64,000 bases of DNA from assembly GCF_900166585.1 (NCBI RefSeq), contig NZ_FVZC01000009.1, positions 1,499,444 through 1,563,443 of the forward strand, in the 5' to 3' direction. Shown here piece by piece: positions 26,984 through 34,821 of the stretch. Origin of the DNA: Mesobacillus jeotgali. Its GTDB lineage: Bacteria > Bacillota > Bacilli > Bacillales > Cytobacillaceae. Position numbers and translations under genes: made by a program. How positions within the stretch are numbered: the first letter of the stretch is position 1; each line of letters begins with the position of its first letter. A model generated the notes under the pieces. That model ran no database searches and was not told where the DNA came from. It saw nothing but the letters and a program-made list of their open reading frames with translations.

Positions 26984-27436
26984 ATGATACATAATATTTT
27001 CAGGCTGATGATGGTACTGATTTCCTGGGCTACCTTGCTGCTTTATCCTAAAAAAGCATTTAAACATTTTTTGCCTGTTTCATTATTTGTTACAGGCTTG
27101 GTATTCATTCTTTTAATTTTATCGAAACCTTATAAACTATGGAGGGTTTCAGGAGGATTGGGTTCCAAAATCATAAATGACCTGAGTTTCACACTCGGCC
27201 CATTCCTCACGGCAAATCTATGGGTTTTCCGGCTGGCCTACGGCAGCATCTGGCAGTACTTAGGAATCAATCTCGTGATTGATTACCTTTTAGCGTTCCC
27301 ACTAAGTCATCTTTTTAAGAAAATGAACATATACCAATTAGACAGATTGAAACCTGTTTATTTTTTCAGTGTGATTTATTCCTTTTCTATACTTGCATAT
27401 GGATTTCAATACTTTATTAAAGGAGAAAGACGTTAA
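26984..27436 (+). CDS. CBO0543-type membrane protein
   Basis: 150 aa with four to five hydrophobic segments. LRLMMVLISWATLL-like N-terminal, LSFTLGPFLTANLWVFRLAYG and INLVIDYLLAFPLSHLFKK stretches fit the small CBO0543 family of polytopic proteins in Bacilli, whose function is unknown. AAGGAGAAGAA lies before the ATG, and a long hairpin follows. Confidence 0.7.
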   Translation: MIHNIFRLMMVLISWATLLLYPKKAFKHFLPVSLFVTGLVFILLILSKPYKLWRVSGGLGSKIINDLSFTLGPFLTANLWVFRLAYGSIWQYLGINLVIDYLLAFPLSHLFKKMNIYQLDRLKPVYFFSVIYSFSILAYGFQYFIKGERR

Positions 27437-27442
27437 GAAAAT

Positions 27443-27480
27443 AAGAACCTTCCATCAAAATGACTGGAAGGTTCTTTTTA
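27443..27480 (+). terminator. Bidirectional terminator
   Basis: An AAGAACCTTCCA / TGGAAGGTTCTT stem is followed by TTTTA; it lies between convergent genes. Confidence 0.88.
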
Positions 27481-28083
27481 GTCCTCTGCTGTCACATTTT
27501 CCATTACCAGCTTGACCCCCTTAGCATTTTCGACATAAGCAATTACAGGTTCGATCTCATTCCTGAGTTTCGGACTCAAAGGTAACTCAATCTCTTCTTT
27601 ACCATATGTGAAAATCACTTTCTCCGGTGTTAATGTTCCGCCATCGTTTTTATTGATTTGTTTCATGGCCGTAATGTCATTCCATGAATACACACTTTTG
27701 TCCAGCTTCCAAAGCTCGTCATAATGCAGTCCACTTTCATCCATATAATAATAATTATCAAGACTCAACCAGCTCCCAGAAATCATGAGAACCAATGTAA
27801 TCAAGGAAGCAATTGAGACATTGGCATTTCTTTTCCTCGATTCATTTGTCTTAAACAGATAGGTCGCAATTATAATGAGAAATACAGGAATGATCAGAAA
27901 CATAGCAACCATTGTGATATAGGATGACATTGGGCTGTCGAAAAACCAATGCGTCTTATTCAGATAAAAGGATTGGTGTACGAATGAGACGATGAATATC
28001 CCCATTGGTACGGCAGCAAAGAATAAAATAACAGCAGCAGTAATCAATAGACTCCCTGCACGATCGGCATTATGTGCGCTCAA
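27478..28083 (-). CDS. Three-span membrane protein with PH-like outer domain
   Basis: 201 aa. Three hydrophobic segments (about 12-35, 52-73, 85-105) are followed by a soluble C-terminal domain (about 110-200) containing YMDESGLHYDELWKLDKSVYSWNDITAM. That domain looks like the bacterial PH-type (DUF304-like) folds that sense or bind at the membrane face. The start is TTG behind AAAGGGG. Function unknown; not in an operon. Confidence 0.68.
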   Translation of the reverse strand: MSAHNADRAGSLLITAAVILFFAAVPMGIFIVSFVHQSFYLNKTHWFFDSPMSSYITMVAMFLIIPVFLIIIATYLFKTNESRKRNANVSIASLITLVLMISGSWLSLDNYYYMDESGLHYDELWKLDKSVYSWNDITAMKQINKNDGGTLTPEKVIFTYGKEEIELPLSPKLRNEIEPVIAYVENAKGVKLVMENVTAED

Positions 28084-28275
28084 TTTGATTTACCCCTTTT
28101 TCAATTTCTATATTTCTATAATATAGATTCCACATTAGTAAAAATTTTCCTTACATGAATGCAAATTTTTTCTCTTTTTCGACCAAAAAAAATAAACTTC
28201 GGCAAAAAAACGAAAAATAAAACATAAATAAATGCGAAAGAAGGAATCGTAAATAGAAAAGTGGAGGGAAAGAAT

Positions 28276-28466
28276 ATGCCAGATCAGAAAAAAAATTCTT
28301 GACAAGCCCATTCTTTGTTGATGAACCGGGAAATTGGCACATGAAGGAAGGCGCGCCCAAAGAACTGAAAGAAGAATTTGAAGCATACATGAAAATGGTT
28401 GAAAATGATGATACCCTTCCAGGGTCGATTGTAGGGGTGAGAATTTCCTATCCTTTCGATTCTTAA
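28276..28466 (+). pseudogene. Small gene broken by a frameshift at an A8 run
   Basis: ATG behind GGAGGG opens a frame that reads eight codons (MPDQKKNS) and meets TGA. One base over, an open frame continues through FFVDEPGNWHMKEGAPKELK and EEFEAYMKMVENDDTLPGSI to a TAA at 28466. Adding one A to the run of eight As (about 28288-28295) would join them into a 63-aa protein. Causes could be a real deletion, transcription slippage on the A run that restores the frame, or a base-calling error. The product is acidic and soluble with no family I recognise. Confidence 0.65.
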
Positions 28467-28473
28467 AAAAACA

Positions 28474-28499
28474 AGCCGGGTTCTCTTCCGGCTCGTTTC
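28474..28499 (+). terminator. Terminator after the frameshifted small gene
   Basis: An AGCCGG / CCGGCT stem with GTTCTCTT loop is followed by CGTTTCGTTTT. It also faces the convergent 49-aa gene. Confidence 0.6.
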
Positions 28500-28502
28500 G
28501 TT

Positions 28503-28652
28503 TTATTTCCTTAAATTTTCCTGGTCCTTTAACCTTTGTTGCTGGTCGGGAACCCTTCCCTGGTCCTTGAATTCATCAATCTTTTTGTCTTCTCCTAGTT
28601 TTTCACGTTCATATTCAACCAGGCTTTGCTGATTTTTTTTTGAATTCTCCAT
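28503..28652 (-). CDS. 49-aa Gln/Lys/Asp-rich small protein
   Basis: ATG with GGAGGGAAAGCTACC upstream on the reverse strand opens 49 codons. The sequence (MENSKKNQQSLVEYEREKLG ... KIDEFKDQGRVPDQQQRLKD) is highly hydrophilic, predicted disordered or helical, with no Cys and no membrane segment. This composition is typical of small spore or stress proteins of Bacillus, but I cannot name a family. The T8 tract near its start codon is a second slippage-prone site. Confidence 0.6.
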   Translation of the reverse strand: MENSKKNQQSLVEYEREKLGEDKKIDEFKDQGRVPDQQQRLKDQENLRK

Positions 28653-28919
28653 GGTAGCTTTCCCTCCTTGCATTAGTATTTAGGCTATTCCCTTTTAAAA
28701 TCAGCGGCAAACCCAGGCTGAATCAAGGCATATAATGGTCAATATTATTTTTCCTTAAACTTATAATGACTTTTAGTCCTTGCTTCCTTTAGCCTATCAA
28801 AGAATTTTATTTGCACGTCAGGCAGTCCAACATGTTTACATAAACCATTATGATGGTAATAACAATAGCACGGAAGTATTGCAGCAATATGCAAAACAAT
28901 TAGGAAAGGAAAATATTAT

Positions 28920-29054
28920 ATGAGAGAAATTACAGTAACTGTAGATTTAAAAGGAAAGAATTATTTAACGAATGTCATTGCGGATCGCGAAACCACTGAA
29001 GAAGAAATCTTGGAGATGGCAAGAAAGCAAGTTCAAGAACAGTGGCTATATTAA
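28920..29054 (+). CDS. BA3454-family small stress protein
   Basis: 44 aa beginning MREITVTVDLKGKNYLTNVI with a C-terminal EEILEMARKQVQEQW helix. I recognise this as the small BA3454 family described as stress-response proteins in the B. cereus group. GGAAAGGAAAAT lies before the ATG. It has the beta-beta-alpha look of a tiny single domain. A long hairpin follows. Confidence 0.75.
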   Translation: MREITVTVDLKGKNYLTNVIADRETTEEEILEMARKQVQEQWLY

Positions 29055-29110
29055 TATAAAAAAATATTTTTAAAAATAGTGTTAGTTTAGATAAGCAGCA
29101 TTAATTATAC

Positions 29111-29159
29111 ACAAGTAAAAAGGATGTTCAGTATACTGACTGAACATCCTTTTTACTTG
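29111..29159 (+). terminator. Long perfect inverted repeat, terminator
   Basis: CAAGTAAAAAGGATGTTCAGT and its exact complement form a stem of about 21 bp with a short loop. The arm's T run makes it a strong bidirectional terminator. Confidence 0.85.
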
Positions 29160-29276
29160 TGGTTATTTCCCATATATGATAATAAAAATGACATTACAAT
29201 GGATATGTACAAAGAAGAATACAGTTATGAAAAAATACACATAAATTAACGTGGATGAAAAGCAAAGATTGGAAAG

Positions 29277-29663
29277 TTACTCTTCATACAGTTCGATGGG
29301 CAATCCATCAGGATCAGCAAAGAATGTAAATTGTTTATTGGTCAAAGGGTCGAGCCTGACTTTCTCCACATCCACTCCCTGAGTTTCCAGATAGTTCATA
29401 AATGCAGAAAGGTCCTGCACTGTAAAAGCCAGATGCCTAAGGCCTGCTGCTTCTGGATAACTTGGCCGTTCGGGAACATGTGGAAAGGAGAATAATTCAA
29501 TCTGGCAATGGGAGCCGACTCTTAAATCCAATTTATATGACTGACGTTCTTCTCGATATACTTCAGACATAACTTGAAAAACAAGAATTTTCGTATAGAA
29601 CTCTTTAGACTTTTCGAAGTTAGTACAGATTATGGCGACATGATGTATTTTCTCTAGCTTCAT
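29277..29663 (-). CDS. VOC-superfamily protein (glyoxalase-like, YaeR/YwkD type)
   Basis: 128 aa, one VOC domain built of two beta-alpha-beta3 halves: KIHHVAIICTNFEKSKEFYT at the start and LRHLAFTVQDLSAFMNYLE in the middle. Metal-ligand candidates are His in HHVAI, Glu in QIELFSF, His in LRHLAF and Glu in PIELYE, so a metal site is intact. This matches the YaeR/YwkD group, annotated as glyoxalase-like; the substrate is unproven. It is downstream of the RsbS/RsbT-like pair, 12 bp away, and probably in the same transcript. Confidence 0.85.
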   Translation of the reverse strand: MKLEKIHHVAIICTNFEKSKEFYTKILVFQVMSEVYREERQSYKLDLRVGSHCQIELFSFPHVPERPSYPEAAGLRHLAFTVQDLSAFMNYLETQGVDVEKVRLDPLTNKQFTFFADPDGLPIELYEE

Positions 29664-29675
29664 GAAAAAAACCTT

Positions 29676-30077
29676 CTATCTGGCCCATTTGGTGATAGTA
29701 ATTTTAGTGCCGGTTCCGGGCATTGAATCAATATCAAAACTGTCCATTAACCTTTTAACTCCCGGAAGGCCTGCTCCCAGCCCACCTGAAGTCGAAAAGC
29801 CATCCTGCAAAACCATCCTTATATCGTTTATACCAGGTCCTTCATCTGTAGCAGAGATTTGGATTCCTTTTCTTCCATTATCATGTATGACCTGTATCGT
29901 TATTTGGCCGCTGCCGGCATAAAGATAAATATTTCTGGCAAGCTCAGAAATCGCAGTCGTTATTCTTGCCTGATCAACACCGCCAAATTGAAGTTCTTTC
30001 GATACTTCTCTCCCCTTTTGCCGTGCAAGCACTATATCAAATTCATTATTTATATTTATTACAAACGATTCTGTCAT
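29676..30077 (-). CDS. RsbT-like serine kinase
   Basis: 133 aa GHKL-type ATPase domain: N box ELARNIYLYAG near residue 45, G1 DEGPGI near 79 and G2 GLGAGLPGVKRLMD near 97. This fits RsbT, the switch kinase that phosphorylates RsbS and RsbR in the stressosome and then activates a phosphatase. It follows the RsbS-like gene by four bases. No RsbU, RsbV, RsbW or sigB gene is next to it, so its output partner is elsewhere or different. Confidence 0.88.
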   Translation of the reverse strand: MTESFVININNEFDIVLARQKGREVSKELQFGGVDQARITTAISELARNIYLYAGSGQITIQVIHDNGRKGIQISATDEGPGINDIRMVLQDGFSTSGGLGAGLPGVKRLMDSFDIDSMPGTGTKITITKWAR

Positions 30078-30081
30078 ATGG

Positions 30082-30438
30082 CTAAACCTCTAACAATTGG
30101 CTTAATATCGAAATTCCTTGTTCAAGATCCAGAGCAGTATGGACATTTTCCAGGGTGATCCCTAATTCAATCAGCGTAATAGCGACTGCTGGCTGTATTC
30201 CTGTAAGGACGGATTTAGTACCCATCAAGCTTGTCATAACGATAACATCGCCCAATACCTTTGCAATGAAAGAATCAATCATATCAACAGAAGTAAGATC
30301 GATTACAACACCTTTTGCTCCTGTATCTTTAATTTTATTCAGCAAGTCTTCTTGAAATGTCAAAACTGTTTGGTCATCTAGCTCTACTTGTATTGATACC
30401 AACAGATAGTCTTTTAATTTTAATATCGGAATCCTCAC
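30082..30438 (-). CDS. RsbS-like STAS protein
   Basis: 118 aa, a single STAS domain, the usual size of RsbS. The start [21 protein letters not shown] and the phosphorylation segment [13 protein letters not shown] are as in RsbS; Ser in DSF is the residue phosphorylated by RsbT. It starts at a GTG behind GGAGGCATAATTAAA. It pairs with the adjacent RsbT-like kinase. The sensor RsbR partner is not adjacent; two candidates lie 4-9 kb away (STAS genes at 26.1-26.6 and 21.4-22.1 kb). Confidence 0.9.
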   Translation of the reverse strand: MRIPILKLKDYLLVSIQVELDDQTVLTFQEDLLNKIKDTGAKGVVIDLTSVDMIDSFIAKVLGDVIVMTSLMGTKSVLTGIQPAVAITLIELGITLENVHTALDLEQGISILSQLLEV

Positions 30439-30597
30439 TTTAATTATGCCTCCAAATCATTTAACTCTCCAGATTTCATTTACACCATTTAAAATAAGAT
30501 TTTAATTGGATTATACGCTATATAAGAAGTGCTTTACAAATCAAAAGCTGTCTTTGGCTTTTAATTGTCCTTAAACTACTTTTAAGAAAAAAAATTA

Positions 30598-30623
30598 AAA
30601 AAACCTCCAATAAGGAGGTTTCA
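30598..30623 (-). terminator. Terminator of the wall hydrolase gene
   Basis: An AAACCTCC / GGAGGTTT hairpin is followed by TTTTTTAA on the reverse strand. Confidence 0.82.
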
Positions 30624-30646
30624 TTGTTTAAGGACTTGGGTATTGA

Positions 30647-31657
30647 TTAAAAAGTTGTTTTTGCACCAAGATAACGCGGTTTCCAGTAGGAGTTATTCAT
30701 ATCGCTGACCTCTACTCCTCTGGATGATCCTGCATGGATGAACTTACCATCACCAAGATAAATACCAGCATGAGAAGGACCAGGTTTATATGTTTCAAAA
30801 AATACAAGGTCTCCGGCGCGTGGTGATGAAACAGGTTTTGTGGCATCCCATATTGATACTACTGTCCTAGGTATGGATATACCTACCTTCTTATAGACGT
30901 AGTTCAAAAAGCCAGAACAGTCAAAACCAGATGGTGTGCTTCCTGCCCAAACATATGGAACTCCAATGTATTTTTTAGCTTCGGCAATCAGTGAATTAAC
31001 TTGTGAAGCAGAACTATATGTTGCGACTGCTTGCGTCGTTACTGTTGAAACATTAGTTGCTATAGGAGTTGTAACCGACCCAGATAGCTTTAATACCTGT
31101 CCAGGAAATATAAGATCCGATTTAAGATTATTAATGGACATCAATTGTGATAGCGATAAATTATGGCGAGCAGCAATCGTTGATAAATTGTCACCGCTAC
31201 GGACTGTGTACGTGTTGGATGTACTTACAGGAGCAGCTGATACTCCAGATTGAGCAGATCCAGAAACCTTCAATTTCTGACCTGGATAAATCAAATCGGA
31301 TGTCAGCCCGTTCAGAGATTTTAGTCCACTAATAGAAATTCCGTATGATTTTGATATTCCCCATAGAGTATCGCCTGATTTAACAATATAGCTAGCGTCT
31401 GCAGTGCTGTCAGCAGCAGTATTTGAATGACTATGAGGAGCCAATACTGATAGTTTTTGATTTACATATATAGTAGTCCCAGAAAGGCTATTCCATTTTT
31501 GAATATCATTTATCGCAACATTATATGTGTTAGAAAGCTTCCATAAAGAATCACCAGATTGAACTGTGTGTAATTTTTCATGCGCACTTGCAGATCCATT
31601 GAACGATGTAAGTAAAAATCCGGCTGTTGCAGCCACCGTCAAAATTTGTTTTTTCAT
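30647..31657 (-). CDS. Secreted LysM x3 - NlpC/P60 peptidoglycan endopeptidase
   Basis: About 336 aa. Signal peptide (residues 1-25), three LysM repeats (about 28-72, 88-132, 148-192, each with SGDSLW/SGDTLW/SGDNLS), a Thr-rich linker and an NlpC/P60 domain (about 220-336). Catalytic Cys is in FDCSGFL and His in PSHAGIYLGDG. This is the LytE/LytF/CwlS arrangement: D,L-endopeptidases that cut the peptide stems during elongation or cell separation. I start at the ATG at 31657, since AAAGGGAG is nine bases upstream; three extra codons with a TTG start are possible. Confidence 0.93.
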   Translation of the reverse strand: MKKQILTVAATAGFLLTSFNGSASAHEKLHTVQSGDSLWKLSNTYNVAINDIQKWNSLSGTTIYVNQKLSVLAPHSHSNTAADSTADASYIVKSGDTLWGISKSYGISISGLKSLNGLTSDLIYPGQKLKVSGSAQSGVSAAPVSTSNTYTVRSGDNLSTIAARHNLSLSQLMSINNLKSDLIFPGQVLKLSGSVTTPIATNVSTVTTQAVATYSSASQVNSLIAEAKKYIGVPYVWAGSTPSGFDCSGFLNYVYKKVGISIPRTVVSIWDATKPVSSPRAGDLVFFETYKPGPSHAGIYLGDGKFIHAGSSRGVEVSDMNNSYWKPRYLGAKTTF

Positions 31658-32059
31658 GTTGAGCAACTCCCTTTGATTTCGATTACAAATTAATAGTAGA
31701 GTTTCCCAAACAAGTTTTGAATCTATAAATTTTGGTTCACAAGGAATTGTTTTCCTTTGGAAAATTTCCTATTAAATTTCCATTAAGTCTACTAAACCTT
31801 TTATTTACAGGGTTAGCAACCTGTATTTTCCTATAATAACATTACCTTGTAATATTATTGAAATATAAGCTTAATCTCGCTGTAATTTTATGTTATATGA
31901 AATGGTTCCTATTTAAGTATTTGCACAAGGGAACAAAGAACTACTGTGATGACAATTCGATGAATCTTTAAGAATTCAAAATCACTGCTTCGAGTAAAAA
32001 TATTTGCATTGTCGTGTATATTACTGACGTTTATTACTCTTACGCAAACCATACACACA
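31658..32059. other. Leader and intergenic region of the wall hydrolase gene
   Basis: AT-rich, no ORF. It contains several short A/T-rich inverted segments but no riboswitch core I recognise; in particular I did not find c-di-AMP (ydaO) riboswitch landmarks. The promoter of the wall hydrolase must be here. Confidence 0.4.
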
Positions 32060-32061
32060 AA

Positions 32062-32096
32062 GAAACCCACTGTTGCTCACAGTGGGTTTCTATTTT
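32062..32096 (-). terminator. Terminator of the 144-aa gene
   Basis: An AGAAACCCACTGT / ACAGTGGGTTTCT stem with a 5-nt loop, with T-rich flanks on both strands. Confidence 0.88.
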
Positions 32097-32098
32097 TT

Positions 32099-32533
32099 CT
32101 AGAGATTTTGCTTAATTAACCGATCTGTCATTTGATTAACCTGCTGGCTATCTCCTTCTTGCTTAACAGCGGAAGCAATCTGATTAATTATCTGGCTGCT
32201 TTCCGGGCTCGTAGAGCTTGTCGAATGATATCCAGTGGAATGGTTTGCTGTTTTCCCCTCCATCATGCCCGAAGTGACTTCTTCCGCAAATTCAGTTAAC
32301 CCCGAAGATATTGGTCGATTTAGCATATTTCCAGAATTGGAATTTTGGAAAAGCTGCCTCATTCCATCTCCCATTCGATTCCGAAATGCAAATGCAGCAG
32401 CGGCACTTGCTACCATACCCAATATCGAATAAGTCATGGAGCGAGATTTTTTGCGTTTGTATCCGAACATATTCATTAAATTTTGAGGTATATTCGACTT
32501 CATTAACGCAGACATCCACGCAGATCTATTCAT
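32099..32533 (-). CDS. Hypothetical protein with one membrane segment
   Basis: About 144 aa. Basic N-terminus, a hydrophobic segment at about 36-52 (YSILGMVASAAAAFAF), then a Ser/Asn/Gly-rich tail (about 60-120) and a short helical end. I start at the ATG at 32533 because AAAAGGGG is at normal distance. The layout resembles spore-associated or cell-surface small proteins of Bacillus, but I recognise no family. It is monocistronic. Confidence 0.55.
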   Translation of the reverse strand: MNRSAWMSALMKSNIPQNLMNMFGYKRKKSRSMTYSILGMVASAAAAFAFRNRMGDGMRQLFQNSNSGNMLNRPISSGLTEFAEEVTSGMMEGKTANHSTGYHSTSSTSPESSQIINQIASAVKQEGDSQQVNQMTDRLIKQNL

Positions 32534-32634
32534 CGGCAGCACCCCTTTTTAAATTAGAGAAGATTAACTCCTCCACCCTTTAGTATTCGGTTGCAGACAT
32601 GAAATATACCGGTAAAAGATAACTGTGACATCTG

Positions 32635-33495
32635 CTATTCGTTCAGGAAAGGCTTAATTTTATCGATTGCCTGCTGTAATTTTTTTGCATTTTTCTTATA
32701 CATTTGTTTTACTTGGATTGAGTCTGTTCCATAAGCAAATAATTCTAAATCAGCCTGGCATTTGTTCATTAATGCCAGCAATAACTTCCTGGGCTGCGGA
32801 GAGGGAAGCTTAAACTGGTCATCATAAGTATCAATCGTAAGTTTCCCATAGGAATCCACCTGTCCCAAAAATACATTATCTAAGGTAACACCTAAGTTTT
32901 CTAATTCGATATCAAGCCAGCCTTTATTCTTCCCTGCAGAAGTTAAAGAGTCGGCAAGAACATGCCCATCCATAATTATAGTATATGGTTCTTTTTCTGG
33001 AGCCACTGGCAAATTTAAATCCTTTGCAGTTAAAGGCTGTAATTCTTTTTTTAGCAACACACTTAAGTCGCCTTTAGGTTCGAGGACGGCGAATTCAACG
33101 TCAGCTGTCTTAAAAACATTTTTCTGACGTAATAAAGAGTTCAATTCATCAATGGTATATTTTTCTTTCTTTAGATTCTCTTCAAGTATTTTTCCGTCTT
33201 TAATTAAAACTGTGGACTTTCCTTCAAATAAATCCCGGAAGGTTTTGCTTTTGATACCAAGCAAATCATGCAAATATGTAAACCCCCCGAATACCATAAT
33301 AGCCAAAACACCATGAAACATATTGCCCTCCAGCCCCATGATGACTTCCCCGGCAATACTGCCAATCGTTATGCCTGATACATATTCAAAAAAGGACAAT
33401 TCAGAGAGCTGTTTTTTTCCTCCTATCTTGGTGATCGTGTATAAAGTAATTGCAAATAAAATAGATGAGATAATAATATGCATATAATCATTCAT
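32635..33495 (-). CDS. DUF421 (YetF-like) membrane protein with C-terminal DUF1657-like extension
   Basis: 286 aa. Three N-terminal membrane spans (about 5-75) lead to the DUF421 domain (about 80-225), with SELSFFEYVSGITIGSIAGE and RDLFEGKSTVLIKDGKILE. The last 55 residues (KLLLALMNKCQADLELFAYG ... QVKQMYKKNAKKLQQAIDK) match the pattern of the DUF1657 proteins encoded by the two upstream genes, so the gene looks like a fusion. In Bacilli this pair occurs with spoVA2mob-type spore heat-resistance operons; here no spoVA genes are adjacent. Confidence 0.85.
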   Translation of the reverse strand: MNDYMHIIISSILFAITLYTITKIGGKKQLSELSFFEYVSGITIGSIAGEVIMGLEGNMFHGVLAIMVFGGFTYLHDLLGIKSKTFRDLFEGKSTVLIKDGKILEENLKKEKYTIDELNSLLRQKNVFKTADVEFAVLEPKGDLSVLLKKELQPLTAKDLNLPVAPEKEPYTIIMDGHVLADSLTSAGKNKGWLDIELENLGVTLDNVFLGQVDSYGKLTIDTYDDQFKLPSPQPRKLLLALMNKCQADLELFAYGTDSIQVKQMYKKNAKKLQQAIDKIKPFLNE

Positions 33496-33506
33496 TGCTT
33501 CACCCT

Positions 33507-33710
33507 CTAGTTTTTATATTGAGGTTCTTCTATTTCCAACTGGATTTTTCTTTTTTCTAAATCTGTTTTGATTTCTGAAATAACAAGCATAGTTTCATGG
33601 AACGATTTACTTGCTTCAGGAACATTTGAATTTAATGCCAATGCTGACAATTGGGCTTCAATTCCTTTTATGGTTGATAATACTTGATTTACATCGGCTC
33701 CTACTGTCAT
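33507..33710 (-). CDS. DUF1657 protein
   Basis: 67 aa: MTVGADVNQVLSTIKGIEAQ followed by LSALALNSNVPEASKSF and a helix ending EEPQYKN. This is the DUF1657 pattern, a helical hairpin of unknown function encoded in spore-formers with DUF421 proteins. GGGGGAGAATC precedes the ATG. It lies 11 bp upstream of the DUF421 gene and downstream of a paralog, forming a three-gene operon. Confidence 0.85.
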   Translation of the reverse strand: MTVGADVNQVLSTIKGIEAQLSALALNSNVPEASKSFHETMLVISEIKTDLEKRKIQLEIEEPQYKN

Positions 33711-33763
33711 GATTCTCCCCCTCTCAATATAGAAGAGGGCGGGTTCCCCCTGCCCTCCCTGAT

Positions 33764-33967
33764 TTACTGCTTATACTGTGGTTCTTCTTGCTCTATTTCC
33801 TGCAGGCGAGGCTGCAGACTATCAATTATAGCTTGTGTCTGCTGGGCTGCAGTCTGGTATATCTGTTTTGCTTGCTGATTTTCAGTACCGAGTGCAAAGG
33901 TCTCCAGGCTAGCCTGGGCGCTTTTCAAACCTGCCAGTGTTTGTTTTACTTGTGCTCCGACAGTCAT
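33764..33967 (-). CDS. DUF1657 protein, paralog
   Basis: 67 aa: MTVGAQVKQTLAGLKSAQAS, LETFALGTENQQAKQIYQ, ending EEPQYKQ. It aligns end to end with the next gene and with the C-terminal part of the DUF421 protein, so this operon carries three copies of the same module, two free and one fused. First gene of the operon; AGCAGGGGATTAG precedes the ATG. Confidence 0.87.
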   Translation of the reverse strand: MTVGAQVKQTLAGLKSAQASLETFALGTENQQAKQIYQTAAQQTQAIIDSLQPRLQEIEQEEPQYKQ

Positions 33968-34063
33968 CTAATCCCCTGCTTTCTGAAATAAATAGGTACT
34001 GCTTTAGTATTGCTTTCTTAAGATGAAATATTCTTTAATTGATTCTGGAAGCCTTATCTGAAC

Positions 34064-34105
34064 AAAAAAGCCTCGAGGCCATAGGTTTATGGCGCTCAAG
34101 GCTTA
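34064..34105 (-). terminator. Terminator, probably bidirectional
   Basis: A long imperfect hairpin (AAGCCT..GCCATAGG / TTATGGC..AAGGCTT) with A/T-rich flanks. Confidence 0.72.
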
Positions 34106-34111
34106 TTTATT

Positions 34112-34612
34112 TTAATCTTCATTCACATAGATTCTTGCATAATACAGTACATATCCATCTTCCCACTTGGCCCTTATTTCCATGGCATAATCCCCTGAAG
34201 AAACATTGGATTGTTCAATGTCCAAAGGCAGACCTTCCAAACCTGGATATGCAAGACTTCCCGTTTCCATATCCCATAAATAACATGTAACAGAATCAGG
34301 GGATTTCTCAAACAGAAGTTCAATGCGGCCACTTGTATTGACCTCCATGGGAGAATCTTCTCTCACCAATAAAGCTGGTTCGGTATTTGCATCTGCCACT
34401 GCAGTCCTTCCCCATTTTCGGAAGGAATAGGTTACTGCTTTTATTTTCACAGCATGTTTGTCTACGATTACTTCCAAATCTGGAGGTGCTGGCTTATAGC
34501 TTTTATATGTACTCCATCCCATGAATATAGCCAATAAAATTAAAGCTGAAATTCCCCAAAGAAATGTTTTCAACCATATCCCCCATTTCAAGAACCACCT
34601 GTTCCTTCCCAT
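34112..34612 (-). CDS. Single-span membrane protein with outer beta-rich domain
   Basis: 166 aa. An N-terminal hydrophobic segment (about 14-33, WLKTFLWGISALILLAIFMG) follows a basic start, so it is anchored with the C-terminus outside. The remainder (ADANTEPALLVREDSPMEVN, VTCYLWDMETGSLAYPGLEG) is predicted beta-rich. I recognise no family. It stands alone between two terminators and a divergent radical SAM gene. Confidence 0.62.
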   Translation of the reverse strand: MGRNRWFLKWGIWLKTFLWGISALILLAIFMGWSTYKSYKPAPPDLEVIVDKHAVKIKAVTYSFRKWGRTAVADANTEPALLVREDSPMEVNTSGRIELLFEKSPDSVTCYLWDMETGSLAYPGLEGLPLDIEQSNVSSGDYAMEIRAKWEDGYVLYYARIYVNED

Positions 34613-34821
34613 CCATTAGACGGTGCTATAGAGAAAGAGGTTTCAAATTTTCAATTTTTTCAACTAAACAAGGGGTCTTTTAAATCTCCATTGGAATTTT
34701 ACCGTCTTTGATTATTTTTTAGCTGTAACACCCTGGACATAAGGTGTAACATTCATTACATTCAACCTTTTCAGCCTAATTTATAATAAATCAATAAATG
34801 ATGAAAGGTTGGTGATGAAAA

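Noticed and set aside
28276..28302. TGA at codon 9 of the small gene as a third selenocysteine codon
   Set aside because: The frame after this TGA is closed by further stops; the coding continuation is in another frame, so it is a frameshift and not recoding.
31658..32059. c-di-AMP riboswitch before the wall hydrolase gene
   Set aside because: The conserved core words of that riboswitch were not found in either orientation.
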